64,000 bases of DNA from an uncultured Prevotella sp. (lineage in GTDB: Bacteria; Bacteroidota; Bacteroidia; Bacteroidales; Bacteroidaceae), in contig CAJOHJ010000004.1 in NCBI GenBank assembly GCA_905234265.1, positions 173,893-237,892 of the forward strand, read 5' to 3'. This document shows positions 18,390 through 27,103 of the stretch, piece after piece. Under the pieces are notes generated by a model. That model was given only the letters and a program-made list of their open reading frames with translations. It did no database searches and was not told the DNA's origin. A program made the translations under genes and the position numbers. Within the stretch, counting starts at the first letter, position 1, and each line of letters starts with the position of its first letter.

Positions 18390-19649
18390 TCAAAACATCT
18401 GGCTGACGCGGCGGATGCCACTGACAAGGGTGTCGACTTCGTCGCGTGTATTGTACATGGCGAACGATGCGCGGACGGTACCGCTGATGCCCAGGCGCGC
18501 CATCAGAGGCTGCGCACAGTGGTGGCCGGTGCGGACGGCGATGCCAAGGCGGTCGAGCAGCGTGCCAAGGTCGAGGTGGTGGATGTTGCCCACATTGAAG
18601 GACACCACTGCATCGCGCACGGCCGGCGAAGTGCCGTCGGAGGCTGCCGCCGTGGAGCCGACAGAAGGGAGAGGCCCATAGATTTTTATGCCCGGAATAG
18701 TCTGCAGCTGCTCAACGCAATAGGCTGTCAGCTGGCGCTCATGGGCTGCAATTTCGCCCATTCCAACGGAATGCAGATAGTCGATAGCCGTTGCCAGACC
18801 GTGGGTGGCAACATAGTCGGGCGTGCCTGCCTCGAACTTGAAGGGCAGACGCTCGAAGGTGGTGTTCTCCCAGCTTACGCGGTCAATCATTTCGCCGCCT
18901 CCCTGATAGGGCGGCAGGCGGTCGAGCCACTCTTCCTTGCCGTAAAGAACGCCGATGCCGGTGGGACCGTACATCTTGTGGCCGCTGAAGGCCAGGAAGT
19001 CGCAGTCAAGGGCCTGAACGTCTAAGGCAAAGTGGGGCGCGCTCTGGGCAGCGTCTATCAAGACGGGAATGCCGTGACGGTGGGCAGCCTCAATAATCTG
19101 GCGGACGGGGTTGACCACGCCGAGAACGTTGCTGACGTGGGTGATGCTGACTATCTTGGTGCGCTCTGTAATGTATGTATCGATATCATCGATACACAGC
19201 AGCCCCTCGTCGCTGATTGGCAGATGCCTGACGACGATTCCCTTGCGGCGGGCCTGCAGCTGCCAGCTGACAATGTTGGAATGATGCTCCATGTCGCTGA
19301 CAAGCACTTCGTCGCCAGCCTGCATCTGGGAGTCGCAGAACGACGATGCCACCAGGTTGATGGCTTCGGTGGTGCCGCGGGTGAAGACTATCTCCTCCGT
19401 CTTGCCGGCATTGATGAACTGGCACACACGCTCGCGGGCAGCCTCGTGAAGGTCGGTGGCCTGCTGGGAAAGATAATGGACGCCGCGGTGAACGTTGGCA
19501 TTGACGTTCAGATACTCATCGCGCATGGCGTCGAGGACGCAAAGGGGCTTCTGGGTGGTGGCGGCATTGTCTAAATAGACCAGCGGCTTGCCGTAGACCT
19601 GACGCTGCAGGATGGGAAAGTCGGCGCGGATCTTGGAAACATCGTACAT
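18390..19649 (-). CDS. sufS: Cysteine desulfurase, SufS type
   Basis: PLP-dependent enzyme that takes sulfur from cysteine for Fe-S cluster assembly. About 419 aa from MYDVSKIRADFP. The upstream in-frame extension crosses the promoter at 19694 and is rejected. Seen: NAATTQKP, TRGTTEAINLVA, HHSNIVSWQ, the PLP lysine in FSGHKMYGPTG, and the short class-II loop RTGHHCAQP containing the persulfide Cys. A SufS normally sits in a sufBCDS operon; here it stands alone between two terminator/promoter units, with sufBCD outside the window. Confidence 0.94.
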   Translation of the reverse strand: MYDVSKIRADFPILQRQVYGKPLVYLDNAATTQKPLCVLDAMRDEYLNVNANVHRGVHYLSQQATDLHEAARERVCQFINAGKTEEIVFTRGTTEAINLVASSFCDSQMQAGDEVLVSDMEHHSNIVSWQLQARRKGIVVRHLPISDEGLLCIDDIDTYITERTKIVSITHVSNVLGVVNPVRQIIEAAHRHGIPVLIDAAQSAPHFALDVQALDCDFLAFSGHKMYGPTGIGVLYGKEEWLDRLPPYQGGGEMIDRVSWENTTFERLPFKFEAGTPDYVATHGLATAIDYLHSVGMGEIAAHERQLTAYCVEQLQTIPGIKIYGPLPSVGSTAAASDGTSPAVRDAVVSFNVGNIHHLDLGTLLDRLGIAVRTGHHCAQPLMARLGISGTVRASFAMYNTRDEVDTLVSGIRRVSQMF

Positions 19650-19693
19650 AGGGATATTCTTGTTCTTGTTGCTGGTGTTTTCTAATTCATGCG

Positions 19694-19701
19694 CAAAGGT
19701 A
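19694..19701 (-). promoter_or_regulatory. sufS -7 box
   Basis: TACCTTTG on the minus strand, 45 bp before the sufS ATG. The 334-bp gap between sufS and the HU-like gene (19650-19983) holds only this and the opposing HU promoter; no ORF or stable RNA was recognised there. Confidence 0.6.
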
Positions 19702-19864
19702 CACATTATTTTATATATACACGCACGCGCGTAAGAATTTTTTCTCTGCACGACGGCAGCGGCACTGAAAGGATGGCGTTGCGCAAACGCCACGACGACA
19801 GCACGTTACAAACGAGGATTAACCCACATGGGCTGCATGGCTTGGCCAAGAGCGGCAAAGGCCA

Positions 19865-19872
19865 TAACTTTG
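19865..19872 (+). promoter_or_regulatory. HU-like gene -7 box
   Basis: TAACTTTG, about 112 bp before the ATG at 19984. It implies a roughly 105-nt A-rich leader without obvious structure. Confidence 0.55.
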
Positions 19873-19983
19873 CAACTGCAAACAAGGGAAAACAACAGCG
19901 CTGGAAAATCTTCTTCCTGACTATTTGCAACAAGAGACTATCAAAACATTTACACATTAACTAAAAAGAAAGGAAACAAAACT

Positions 19984-20433
19984 ATGGGAAAGTATCGTCT
20001 GTACAAGAACACTAACATGAAGTCGGCTGGTTTCAACAAGTTCTATGCCAAGAAGGTGTCACAGGGCCTGATGACCGTCGACGAGCTGATTAAGCACATG
20101 GCTGGCCACAACAGCGCATTCTCAGAAGGGGTCATCAGGGGCGTCATCACAGACATGGTGAACTGCGTGCGAGAGAATGCCTACGAGGGCAGGGCCGTGA
20201 AGATTGACAACCTGGGAATTTTCAGCGTGTCGCTGAAGTCGAAGGGGGTTGCTGATGTCAACGAATTCAACGCTGCCAAGGACATCACTTCCAAGTGGCA
20301 GGTGCGACCCACCGGCAACGTGATGCGCAATGCTATCGAGATTACCCGCGCAGCAGGTGCAACCATCAGCTGGACTGAGGACAAGGACTATGCCTCACCG
20401 CGCACTAAGAACACCGAAGAGAACGGCGACTAA
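19984..20433 (+). CDS. HU-like DNA-binding protein (Bacteroidales histone-like family)
   Basis: 149 aa, close to the long HU-related family widespread in Bacteroides/Prevotella. N-terminus MGKYRLYKNTNMKSAG, a helical dimerisation part (VDELIKHMAGHNSAF... VIRGVITDMVNCV), then the beta-arm region VKIDNLGIFSVSLKSKG. This family lacks the classical HU length (about 90 aa) and carries an acidic, Thr/Asn-rich tail. It probably binds DNA non-specifically. It is followed 30 bp later by the smalltalk ORF, an arrangement typical of the order. Confidence 0.85.
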   Translation: MGKYRLYKNTNMKSAGFNKFYAKKVSQGLMTVDELIKHMAGHNSAFSEGVIRGVITDMVNCVRENAYEGRAVKIDNLGIFSVSLKSKGVADVNEFNAAKDITSKWQVRPTGNVMRNAIEITRAAGATISWTEDKDYASPRTKNTEENGD

Positions 20434-20463
20434 ACGGAATGACGACTAATGAACGGGAACACC

Positions 20464-20559
20464 ATGAACAAGGAAACCTGGAAGACTGTCATTCAGATTA
20501 TCGTGAGCATTCTCACTGCGGCTCTTACTGCCCTGGGAACGGTGAGCTGCATGAAGTAG
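20464..20559 (+). CDS. Smalltalk protein
   Basis: 31-aa ORF starting MNKETWKTVIQIIVSIL and ending GTVSCMK. It has a charged N-terminus, one hydrophobic helix (about 8-28) and a C-terminal Cys-Met. This matches the tiny 'smalltalk' family that follows HU-like genes in Bacteroidales; its function is unknown. The ATG lies 30 bp after the HU-like stop on the same strand, and the ORF ends 42 bp before the convergent dprA stop. A lipobox-like GTVSC near the end is curious but too close to the C-terminus for a normal lipoprotein. Confidence 0.85.
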   Translation: MNKETWKTVIQIIVSILTAALTALGTVSCMK

Positions 20560-20568
20560 CACAGATGA

Positions 20569-20610
20569 CGGATGCGGAAGCGCAAAAGCCGGATGCGGCT
20601 GCTACTGAAG
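20569..20610. repeat. Degenerate 21-bp tandem pair spanning the dprA stop
   Basis: CGGATGCGG at 20569 and at 20590, exactly 21 bp apart; about 12 of 21 positions agree. The second unit covers the dprA stop codon (20602-20604). Confidence 0.4.
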
Positions 20611-21717
20611 CAAATGATAGGTGCCGCCGGCCATCGGCTTGACAACGCTCTTCATCTCGAGTGAAAAAAGAATGGCGGCAAGCTGGCCGATGGGAATGTT
20701 GGTCTTGACACTGAGCATGTTTAATTGCAGGTCGTTAGTCTGCTTCAGAAGACTGACGACCTGCTGTTCGTCATCAGTAAGCGAGGGGAACAGCTGTGGC
20801 TCGATAACCTTGGGACGCTGCTGGACGGCCTGCCAGCCGATGGACTCCAGAAAATCGGCAGCAGAGGTGATGAGGGCGGCGGTGTTGTTGCGGATGAGAC
20901 GGTTGCAGCCTTCGCTGTAGGGCATGTCAATGCTGCCGGGAAAGGCAAAGACGTCGCGGCCATACTCCTGGGCAATGCGGCAGGTAATCAGTCCGCCACC
21001 CTTATAGGCGCTTTCCACGAGAATGGTGGCGTCGGAAATGCCCGCCACTATGCGGTTGCGCTGCCGGAAATTGTTTGGCAGGGCCTGCGTCTGGCTGACA
21101 TATTCTGTCAACAGGCCTCCATGTGCCACCATCGCAGCGGCTGTGTCGCGGTGACGGGGCGGATAAATCTGGTCAAGGCCATGGGCAAGGACGCCAATAG
21201 TGTCGAGACCCTGCTCAAGGGCATTGCGGTGGGCGCAGATGTCGATGCCATAGGCTAATCCGCTGACGACAAGGGCTTCTGGGCATAACTGCCGCAGGTC
21301 GGCAATGAAGCGGCGGACGACATCCTGACCGTAGGCGGTGCAATGGCGCGTGCCGACAACGTCTATTACGTAAGGACGGTTCAAATCGGCATTACCTTTA
21401 TAATATAGCACCAGCGGAGCGTCGGGACATTCACTGAGGCGACGCGGATAGTCGGCATCGGCAAGGGTTAGCACGCGGATATTGCTCTTGGTGACGAACT
21501 CCATCTCGGCAGCAGCACGGTGAAGGGCGTCGTCCCAGTTTTTCAGGGTTGCCACAATGCGTGGAGAAATACCGGGCAAGGCATCAGCAATATTGGAACT
21601 CTGCTCGAAGACGGCCTTGCCGCCACCCAGCTCCCTGTAGAGCAGAATGGCCTGTGCGGAATTGAAGCCCATCATTCTGGAAAGGGCTATGGTGTAGAAG
21701 AGTTCTTCGGATGACAT
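20602..21717 (-). CDS. dprA: DNA-processing protein DprA
   Basis: 371 aa from MSSEELFYTIALSRM; the longer in-frame extension lies in the repeat region and is rejected. A SAM/HhH-like N-domain covers about 1-75, and the Rossmann-type single-strand DNA binding core about 80-290 (GTRHCTAYGQDVVRRF; SGLAYGIDICAHRNAL; GLDQIYPPRHRD; GSIDMPYSEGCN). A C-terminal winged-helix DprA_WH follows (about 305-370). DprA loads RecA on incoming single-stranded DNA in transformation. With comM elsewhere in the window it gives two late-competence proteins, though dprA is nearly universal. Confidence 0.94.
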   Translation of the reverse strand: MSSEELFYTIALSRMMGFNSAQAILLYRELGGGKAVFEQSSNIADALPGISPRIVATLKNWDDALHRAAAEMEFVTKSNIRVLTLADADYPRRLSECPDAPLVLYYKGNADLNRPYVIDVVGTRHCTAYGQDVVRRFIADLRQLCPEALVVSGLAYGIDICAHRNALEQGLDTIGVLAHGLDQIYPPRHRDTAAAMVAHGGLLTEYVSQTQALPNNFRQRNRIVAGISDATILVESAYKGGGLITCRIAQEYGRDVFAFPGSIDMPYSEGCNRLIRNNTAALITSAADFLESIGWQAVQQRPKVIEPQLFPSLTDDEQQVVSLLKQTNDLQLNMLSVKTNIPIGQLAAILFSLEMKSVVKPMAGGTYHLLQ

Positions 21718-21729
21718 GGTGACTATGGT

Positions 21730-21792
21730 GAAAAAAACTATTGAATATGAGAAAATTCTTGTGGAAGATGGGAAAAATCTTGTGGAGAATGA
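21730..21792. repeat. Three 21-bp tandem units at the thioesterase 3' end
   Basis: Units start at 21730, 21751 and 21772. The last two share GAAAAnTCTTGTGGAnnATG with about 17 of 21 matches; the first is more diverged. A fourth, decayed unit would contain the thioesterase stop codon (21797). The array fills the gap between the dprA start and the thioesterase stop. Confidence 0.7.
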
Positions 21793-21796
21793 GGAA

Positions 21797-22198
21797 TTAC
21801 AGATATGGAGCAAAGGCGCGGTCGTAGGCTTCGCTGCCGGACAGGCGACCGTTGACGAGACAGACAAGGGTGATGTCGCCACGGAAGCAGAGGGCTTCGT
21901 CGGAAGCACGGAAGATGTCCTGATGGAAAATATACTTTATGCCCTGCTTCTCAAGCCACAGACGGGACAGGAATTCGTCATCGCAGCGCAGGGGAGTCTT
22001 GAACTGCAAGTTCATACGGGCTACTACAGCGTCGACACCCTGCTCGTGCATCTGGGCAAAGCTAAGCCCACACTGCTTCAGAAACAGGTGGCGGGTGTGT
22101 TCTGTATAATGCAGATAGTTGGCATTGTTGACAATTCCCTCAATGTCGCACTCGTAGTCGCGAACCTCCATGCGGGTCTCAAAAACATAATTCTTCAT
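21797..22198 (-). CDS. Acyl-CoA thioesterase, 4HBT/YbgC-like hotdog family
   Basis: 133-aa single hotdog domain. The N-terminus METRMEVRDYECDIEGIVNNANYLHY has the 4HBT signature (Asp-x-x-x-IVNNANY-x-x-Y with the catalytic Asp at about 17). Family members hydrolyse acyl-CoA or acyl-ACP thioesters. It lies 40 bp downstream of the DUF2851 gene on the same strand. The substrate is not predictable. Confidence 0.88.
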   Translation of the reverse strand: MKNYVFETRMEVRDYECDIEGIVNNANYLHYTEHTRHLFLKQCGLSFAQMHEQGVDAVVARMNLQFKTPLRCDDEFLSRLWLEKQGIKYIFHQDIFRASDEALCFRGDITLVCLVNGRLSGSEAYDRAFAPYL

Positions 22199-22238
22199 CG
22201 GTTTTCTCTTGTTTTATATCCTGCGGATGTTAATAATT

Positions 22239-23552
22239 CTATGGTTTGTCCTCTTGCCGCGGAGCTCGCAGATACTCATAGCCTATCCGGCAGCGCAGAC
22301 AGTCGCGCCGGTCGCAATATTGGCGCTTCAACTGTATCAGAGCCTGCGAGTCGCCTGCTGTTCTGACGTCCAAACCGCACTCTTTCCACATGCGGATGAT
22401 GTGGTTTTCTTCGGCTTTCAGCTGTTCAAGGAAGTCGAAGGCACGGTCGCAAAGTTCTTCGCGACCGCTGTGGCGGCCATAGGCAAAGAGCAGGGGAATA
22501 CAGGTGTTGATAATCAGCAGATTGATGCTCGAAGGGGAAAGACTCTTAGTGTTCTGCCGGCTTTCTGCGCCGAAAGTGTAGTGAGTCTGCCAATAGGGAG
22601 TCACTTGAGTGTTCATAAGCTCGGCAAGTGCTATCATGTCGGTGCATTCCACAAGTGCAGACAGCGAAGCCTTGCGGTTATAGTACAGATTTGCCAGCTG
22701 GGAGATGCGAATGTGCGGAAAGTTCTGCGGACGCAGTCGCAGGAAGCGCCACAGCTGTCTGTCCATAGGCTGTAGCGAGAACTTGTGGGCCAGATATGTA
22801 TATTCGTTTCTCAGCTTTGTGAAGTAGCCTTCCTGAATGGCTTGCTGCTGATACTGAGACGGTATGGCGTCAAGTTCCAGCAGCCCTGCCTGCCCAAGAA
22901 AGATAGCCTCAATCTGGAAAAGGTCGTCACGGTGCTTGCCGACGGCAGACAGGGGAATGTGTCGCACCCACTCCTCGAAGGCATCGCCATTGATACCAAA
23001 GCCATAGTTGCGTGCCAGCGTCTGGAAGTACGCATCCTCCCACGAGTCATTGCTCTTGGCGGCGCGCTCTTCGATGGCTACGGTTTTCTGCTCCAGGCGT
23101 TCTGTCTGCAAGGAGGCCATCCAGGCATGTATCGTCAGCGGTTGCAGCTGCGGGATAATCTTATAGCATGGCGGATAGCTGTCTGTGCGCAGCAACTCTT
23201 CATAATTCTCCCTTACGTCAGCAGGAACCTGAAGCAACACCTGCGGAATAAAGTGGCCTGCTGCAGTCTGGACGCCGCTGTCGGCAGTGCTTACAATGTG
23301 CAGCACTACGTTGTCGTAGCGAGGGTCGGTGTTGTGTCCGTGTCTGTACCAGTCGGATGAGCGTTCGTGGATTTCCACGTTGCCTATCCACATCATACCA
23401 TCAATTTTCACTTTTGCATTGAAGAAATCGGGGCCGGCATTATGGTTATGCAGTCCCGGATCGATGACTTCCACTGTCTGGCCGTCGGTAGTCGTCATTC
23501 CTTCCTTCGGCCAAAGCTTGTGTTTCCAGCAGTAGTGTAGGAGTTGTTCCAT
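22239..23552 (-). CDS. DUF2851 family protein
   Basis: 437 aa, matching the Bacteroidetes DUF2851 family throughout. N-terminus MEQLLHYCWKHKLWP, then DPGLHNHNAGPDFFNAKVKIDG and GNVEIHERSSDWYRHGHN, and a C-terminal cysteine-rich piece CDRRDCLRCRIGYEYL (four Cys, possibly metal binding). The N-terminal acidic/His residues look nuclease-like, but no function is established. Neighbours (thioesterase, M16 peptidase) give no clear pathway. Confidence 0.85.
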   Translation of the reverse strand: MEQLLHYCWKHKLWPKEGMTTTDGQTVEVIDPGLHNHNAGPDFFNAKVKIDGMMWIGNVEIHERSSDWYRHGHNTDPRYDNVVLHIVSTADSGVQTAAGHFIPQVLLQVPADVRENYEELLRTDSYPPCYKIIPQLQPLTIHAWMASLQTERLEQKTVAIEERAAKSNDSWEDAYFQTLARNYGFGINGDAFEEWVRHIPLSAVGKHRDDLFQIEAIFLGQAGLLELDAIPSQYQQQAIQEGYFTKLRNEYTYLAHKFSLQPMDRQLWRFLRLRPQNFPHIRISQLANLYYNRKASLSALVECTDMIALAELMNTQVTPYWQTHYTFGAESRQNTKSLSPSSINLLIINTCIPLLFAYGRHSGREELCDRAFDFLEQLKAEENHIIRMWKECGLDVRTAGDSQALIQLKRQYCDRRDCLRCRIGYEYLRAPRQEDKP

Positions 23553-23585
23553 TGTCTTCGTGTTTTGGGTGTTTGGTGATGGTTT

Positions 23586-24794
23586 TCAGAGCATTAGCGT
23601 TTGCAGGCGTTCGGGGGTGAACAGCTGTTGGGCAACGTCCTGCAGCTGGGCGGCGGTAATGCTGTCGATGCTGTCGAAAAGCTCTTCGATGCTCCGCTCA
23701 TGTCCATAATGGAGGAAATGCTTGCAGATGTCGAGGGCAAACTGCTCATGGTTGTCGCAGGCAATGGCTATCTGCCCCTTCAGTTGCTGCTTGGCAGTGG
23801 AGAGTTGTCGCTGGCTAAGCGGCTTTTGCATGACGCGGTCCAGCTCTCTCATCACCAGTCGCTGGCATTGTCCTACATCGTGATGGTCGCAGCCGAAGTA
23901 GACCATCCAGCAGCCAGCATCGCTATAGGAAGCCATTGTGCTTTCAACGGTATACACCAGTCCGCGGCGCTCACGCAGCGACAGGCTCAGTCTGGCACTG
24001 AGTCCGGGACCGCCGAGAATGTTGTTAAGCAGGTAGAGCGGTATGCGGCGCGGGTCGCTGTAGCAGAAAGTCGGACAACCAATCATGACATGAGCCTGAT
24101 GGTGCCTGACAGCTGGATTTTGCTGAGTCTGGCCGATGGCCGTCAACGAAGTAGCCACAGGAGCTGCACCGTTGACGGCTTTTCTTTCAAGCTCCCTGAC
24201 CAGCTTGGCGAAGTCAACATCGCCATATACGAAAAATATAGAGTTTTCCGTGCGGTAGAAGCGGCTTGTAAAGCTCGTGGCATTCTCCGTCGTGAAACTC
24301 CTCACCCTCTGGCTGTCGCCCAGGATGCTATGTCCCAGCGGATGACCCTTGAACACCATGTTTTCAAACTCATCGTATATGAGTTCTGCCGGCGAGTCGT
24401 TATAGCTTTCTATCTCGTCGCAGATAACGTCGGTCTCATGGTTTATTTCCTGTTGCGGATAGGTGCTGCAGAAGACAATGTCGCAAAGCAAGTCCACTGC
24501 CTTAGAGACATGTTCCTTCAGCACAGCGGCATAGAACACCGTGTCTTCCTTGTTTGTGAATGCATTCAAGTCTCCGCCGACGCTCTCCAGGCAATTCAGG
24601 ATTTGTATTGCCGAACGCCGCCGTGTTCCCTTGAACGACACATGTTCGCAGAAGTGAGCGACGCCTTCCTCGCCATGCTGTTCATGGCGTGAGCCGGCTT
24701 TGATGCCTATTCCGCAGTATACGACAGCCGACTGCACAGGAAGATGTATTATCCGCAGGCCATTGGCCAGAGTTGTTGTATTGTATTTTGTCAT
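23586..24794 (-). CDS. M16 family zinc metallopeptidase
   Basis: 402-aa processing-peptidase-like protein. The inverted zinc motif HxxEH is present as HFCEHVSFKGT (about 48-52), with the downstream Glu in the DEIESYNDSPAELIYDEFE block. The C-terminal half carries the RLSLSLRERRGLVYTVES motif of the inactive-like second domain. No signal peptide is seen, so it is probably cytoplasmic. Its ATG overlaps the gluQRS stop (ATGA), so the two are co-translated from the gluQRS promoter. Confidence 0.92.
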   Translation of the reverse strand: MTKYNTTTLANGLRIIHLPVQSAVVYCGIGIKAGSRHEQHGEEGVAHFCEHVSFKGTRRRSAIQILNCLESVGGDLNAFTNKEDTVFYAAVLKEHVSKAVDLLCDIVFCSTYPQQEINHETDVICDEIESYNDSPAELIYDEFENMVFKGHPLGHSILGDSQRVRSFTTENATSFTSRFYRTENSIFFVYGDVDFAKLVRELERKAVNGAAPVATSLTAIGQTQQNPAVRHHQAHVMIGCPTFCYSDPRRIPLYLLNNILGGPGLSARLSLSLRERRGLVYTVESTMASYSDAGCWMVYFGCDHHDVGQCQRLVMRELDRVMQKPLSQRQLSTAKQQLKGQIAIACDNHEQFALDICKHFLHYGHERSIEELFDSIDSITAAQLQDVAQQLFTPERLQTLML

Positions 24795-25741
24795 GTTTTC
24801 TTGTTATTTTGTCCTTTGACGCCGACAATTTCTCCGGAGTCAGCATAAATGCCGCCGGCATCGGCGACAATGTCTTCTGTGGGTATTTTATTCCATTCGA
24901 ACAGCTGCACAAGCTCTTCAGCAGCTATCGGACTTGCGTCCGCCTGCAGTCCGGCAAGGCATGCCAGCCTTCCGATGATTTCCTCTGCCGGGAAGTTTTT
25001 CCGGAGACACTCCATATCAAGACTTCTGTCGCGCTTAGACAGCCTCTGTCCTGCAATGTTGCAGAGCAGCGGCAAGTGATAGAACTGCGGACTGCCGAAA
25101 CCGAGCAGACCTGCAAGATACATCTGCTGAGGAGCCGACGAGAGCAGGTCACGGCCACGGACAACCTCGGTGATGCCTGTCAGGGCATCGTCGATGACCA
25201 CTGCCAGCTGATAAGCCCAGCTGCCGTCCTTGCGGCGGATGATGAAGTCGCCCACGTCGCGCATCATGTTCAAAGATATGTCGCCGTAGTGTCCGTCATG
25301 GCATGTGATGTCCGTGTCGGCTGCAATGAGCCGCGTGGCTCCCTGCCGTCCGGGCTGCGGCGGCAGATGTCGGCAGGTGCCTCTGTAGACCATGCGCCCG
25401 TCGGCCTCGTGCGGCGCATTGCCAGCCATAAGGTCGGCCCTCGTGCAGTAGCACTGGTAGGTCAGTCCCTGCTGTTGCAGCTGGCGGAAGTAGTGTTCGT
25501 AGATTTCTGTCCGCCGGCTCTGGTATAGAGGCTCTCCGTCCCAGAGAAGTCCCAGCCAGTGCAGGTCGTCCATCAGCCAGTCGGCATATTCCTGCCTTGA
25601 CCGCTGGCGATCGATGTCCTCGATGCGCAGCAGCCACTGTCCTCCCCTGCTGCGAACCGACAGCCACGACAACAGTGCGCAGAACACATTTCCAAGATGC
25701 ATTCTTCCCGTTGGCGATGGTGCAAAGCGTCCGTAGTGCAT
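24791..25741 (-). CDS. gluQRS: Glutamyl-Q tRNA(Asp) synthetase
   Basis: 316 aa from MHYGRFAPSPTGRMHLGN. It is a truncated GluRS paralogue without an anticodon-binding domain, which attaches Glu to queuosine-34 of tRNA-Asp. HIGH is present as MHLGN and KMSKS as LSKRDRS. The zinc site specific to the family is complete (CYC, then YRGTC: Cys-x-Cys...Tyr-x3-Cys). A longer reading frame to 26230 is antisense to pdxB and is rejected, because the start here sits directly behind a promoter. First gene of a pair with the M16 peptidase. Confidence 0.94.
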   Translation of the reverse strand: MHYGRFAPSPTGRMHLGNVFCALLSWLSVRSRGGQWLLRIEDIDRQRSRQEYADWLMDDLHWLGLLWDGEPLYQSRRTEIYEHYFRQLQQQGLTYQCYCTRADLMAGNAPHEADGRMVYRGTCRHLPPQPGRQGATRLIAADTDITCHDGHYGDISLNMMRDVGDFIIRRKDGSWAYQLAVVIDDALTGITEVVRGRDLLSSAPQQMYLAGLLGFGSPQFYHLPLLCNIAGQRLSKRDRSLDMECLRKNFPAEEIIGRLACLAGLQADASPIAAEELVQLFEWNKIPTEDIVADAGGIYADSGEIVGVKGQNNKKT

Positions 25742-25749
25742 AGTGGAGG

Positions 25750-25757
25750 CAAAAGTA
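25750..25757 (-). promoter_or_regulatory. gluQRS -7 box, near-leaderless
   Basis: TACTTTTG on the minus strand ends 8 bp before the start codon, so the transcript would start within a few nt of the ATG. It mirrors the pdxB box on the other strand. Confidence 0.65.
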
Positions 25758-25821
25758 TGAAAAATCGCAGAGATAATCTTTATTTTAACAATTTTTCTTT
25801 CCATTCCTTTCGCGTATTTCG

Positions 25822-25829
25822 TACTTTTG
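25822..25829 (+). promoter_or_regulatory. pdxB -7 box, near-leaderless
   Basis: TACTTTTG followed by CCGCC and the ATG at 25835. Transcription is expected to begin at or next to the start codon. This context decides the pdxB start. Confidence 0.65.
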
Positions 25830-25834
25830 CCGCC

Positions 25835-26899
25835 ATGCCACAGACAATACACAAAATCGTCGCCGACGACAAGATTCCCTACATCCGCGAAAAGCTGGCC
25901 CTGCTGGCCGACGAAGTCGTCTATCTTCAAGGAGCATCCATCAGTGCTGCCGACGTTGCCGATGCCGACGCGCTGATAGTCCGCACGCGCACCCTCTGCA
26001 ACGAGCAGCTGCTTGGCGGCAGCCGCGTGCAGTTTGTAGCCACGGCAACGATAGGCTTCGACCATATAGACACCGGCTACATGCAGCGGTCGGGCATCCA
26101 GTGGACCAACTGCCCCGGCTGCAACAGCGGCTCGGTGGCACAGTACGTGGAATGCTCGCTGCTGCTCCTGCAGCAGCGCTATGGGCTTACGCTCGGCGAC
26201 ACAACGATAGGCATCGTCGGCTGCGGACATGTCGGCTCAAAGGTGCTGGCAGTCTGCCGCCGCCTTGGCATGCGAGTACTGGTGTGCGACCCACCACTGG
26301 AACAATCCACACATCACCCAACACCCACCACACATCACCCAACACCCACCACCTTTGTCAGCCTGGAGACCATCATGCAAGAGGCCGACATCATCACCTT
26401 CCACGTTCCTCTGACGCGCAGCGGCCGCCACGCCACATGGCATCTGGCCGACGACAGGTTCTTCCACGGCCTTGCGCGCGTACCTATTATAATAAATAGC
26501 AGCCGCGGCCCTGTTGTCGACGGCGAAGCCCTGCTCAGCGCACTTGCCGACGGGCGTGTGCGCGACGCCGTCGTCGACGTCTGGGAGCATGAGCCGGACA
26601 TCTCGCTGCCCCTCCTGCAGCGTGTGTTCATCGGTACCCCCCACATTGCCGGCTACTCTGCCGACGGCAAGGCCAATGCCGACAACATGGTCATCGACGC
26701 CCTCTGCCGCCACTTCGGCCTGCCCCACCCCGGCACTATAGAAGCCCCCCGGCTGCCTGACGGCTTCCATTACAGCGGCAGCCCGCTGGAGCTGTACAAC
26801 CCGCTTTCCGACAGCCAGCAACTGAAAGACAACCCCCAAGATTTTGAACTTCTCCGCAACAACTATCCTCTTCGCCGTGAGCATTTTGCAGTTTATTGA
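25835..26899 (+). CDS. pdxB: 4-phosphoerythronate dehydrogenase
   Basis: 354-aa D-2-hydroxyacid dehydrogenase of pyridoxal phosphate synthesis (DXP-dependent branch), oxidising 4-phospho-D-erythronate with NAD. Seen: VRTRTLCNEQL, ATIGFDHID, NSGSVAQYV, the Rossmann loop GIVGCGHVGS (about 130), SSRGPVVDGEAL (catalytic Arg), DVWEHEP (Glu) and TPHIAGYSADGK (His), plus the PdxB-type C-terminus. Between DPPLEQS and FVSLETI lies a 15-residue Thr/His/Pro insert encoded by a 21-bp tandem duplication (26312-26353), on the surface loop after the second beta strand of the NAD domain. Confidence 0.92.
   Translation: MPQTIHKIVADDKIPYIREKLALLADEVVYLQGASISAADVADADALIVRTRTLCNEQLLGGSRVQFVATATIGFDHIDTGYMQRSGIQWTNCPGCNSGSVAQYVECSLLLLQQRYGLTLGDTTIGIVGCGHVGSKVLAVCRRLGMRVLVCDPPLEQSTHHPTPTTHHPTPTTFVSLETIMQEADIITFHVPLTRSGRHATWHLADDRFFHGLARVPIIINSSRGPVVDGEALLSALADGRVRDAVVDVWEHEPDISLPLLQRVFIGTPHIAGYSADGKANADNMVIDALCRHFGLPHPGTIEAPRLPDGFHYSGSPLELYNPLSDSQQLKDNPQDFELLRNNYPLRREHFAVY
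26312..26353. repeat. In-frame 21-bp tandem duplication made of heptamers, inside pdxB
   Basis: Two 21-bp copies (26312 and 26333) differing at one base, each built from three heptamers CATCACC, CAACACC, CACCAC(A/C). It encodes a repeated THHPTPT. The same heptamer type recurs inside the acyl-CoA synthetase gene at 33.95 kb. Confidence 0.9.
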
Positions 26900-27103
26900 C
26901 ACCGAAAAAGTGTAAAAATGCCCTTTTTTATTCGCAAAACATGCACATCTATAGGGGGTATGTGCAGAAATGGGTGTTTTTTTTGCATTTTTATTTGCGC
27001 AACTCAAAAATAATGCTTTACTTTGCAGCCGCTTAGCCACCATTTTCTGCTAAGCAGTATTAAAAAGAAGACTCAATTATTAACACAATTAAAGAAAAGA
27101 ATT

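Noticed and set aside
24791..26230. 479-residue form of gluQRS and long N-terminal forms of sufS, dprA, fabF, acyl-CoA synthetase, pnp
   Set aside because: The extensions run across promoters or antisense to neighbours and encode low-complexity or non-homologous sequence; the family start fits the shorter form.
26900..27000. pdxB terminator (TGCACAT...ATGTGCA stem)
   Set aside because: The 7-bp stem is 10 bp from the T run, so terminator function is not supported.
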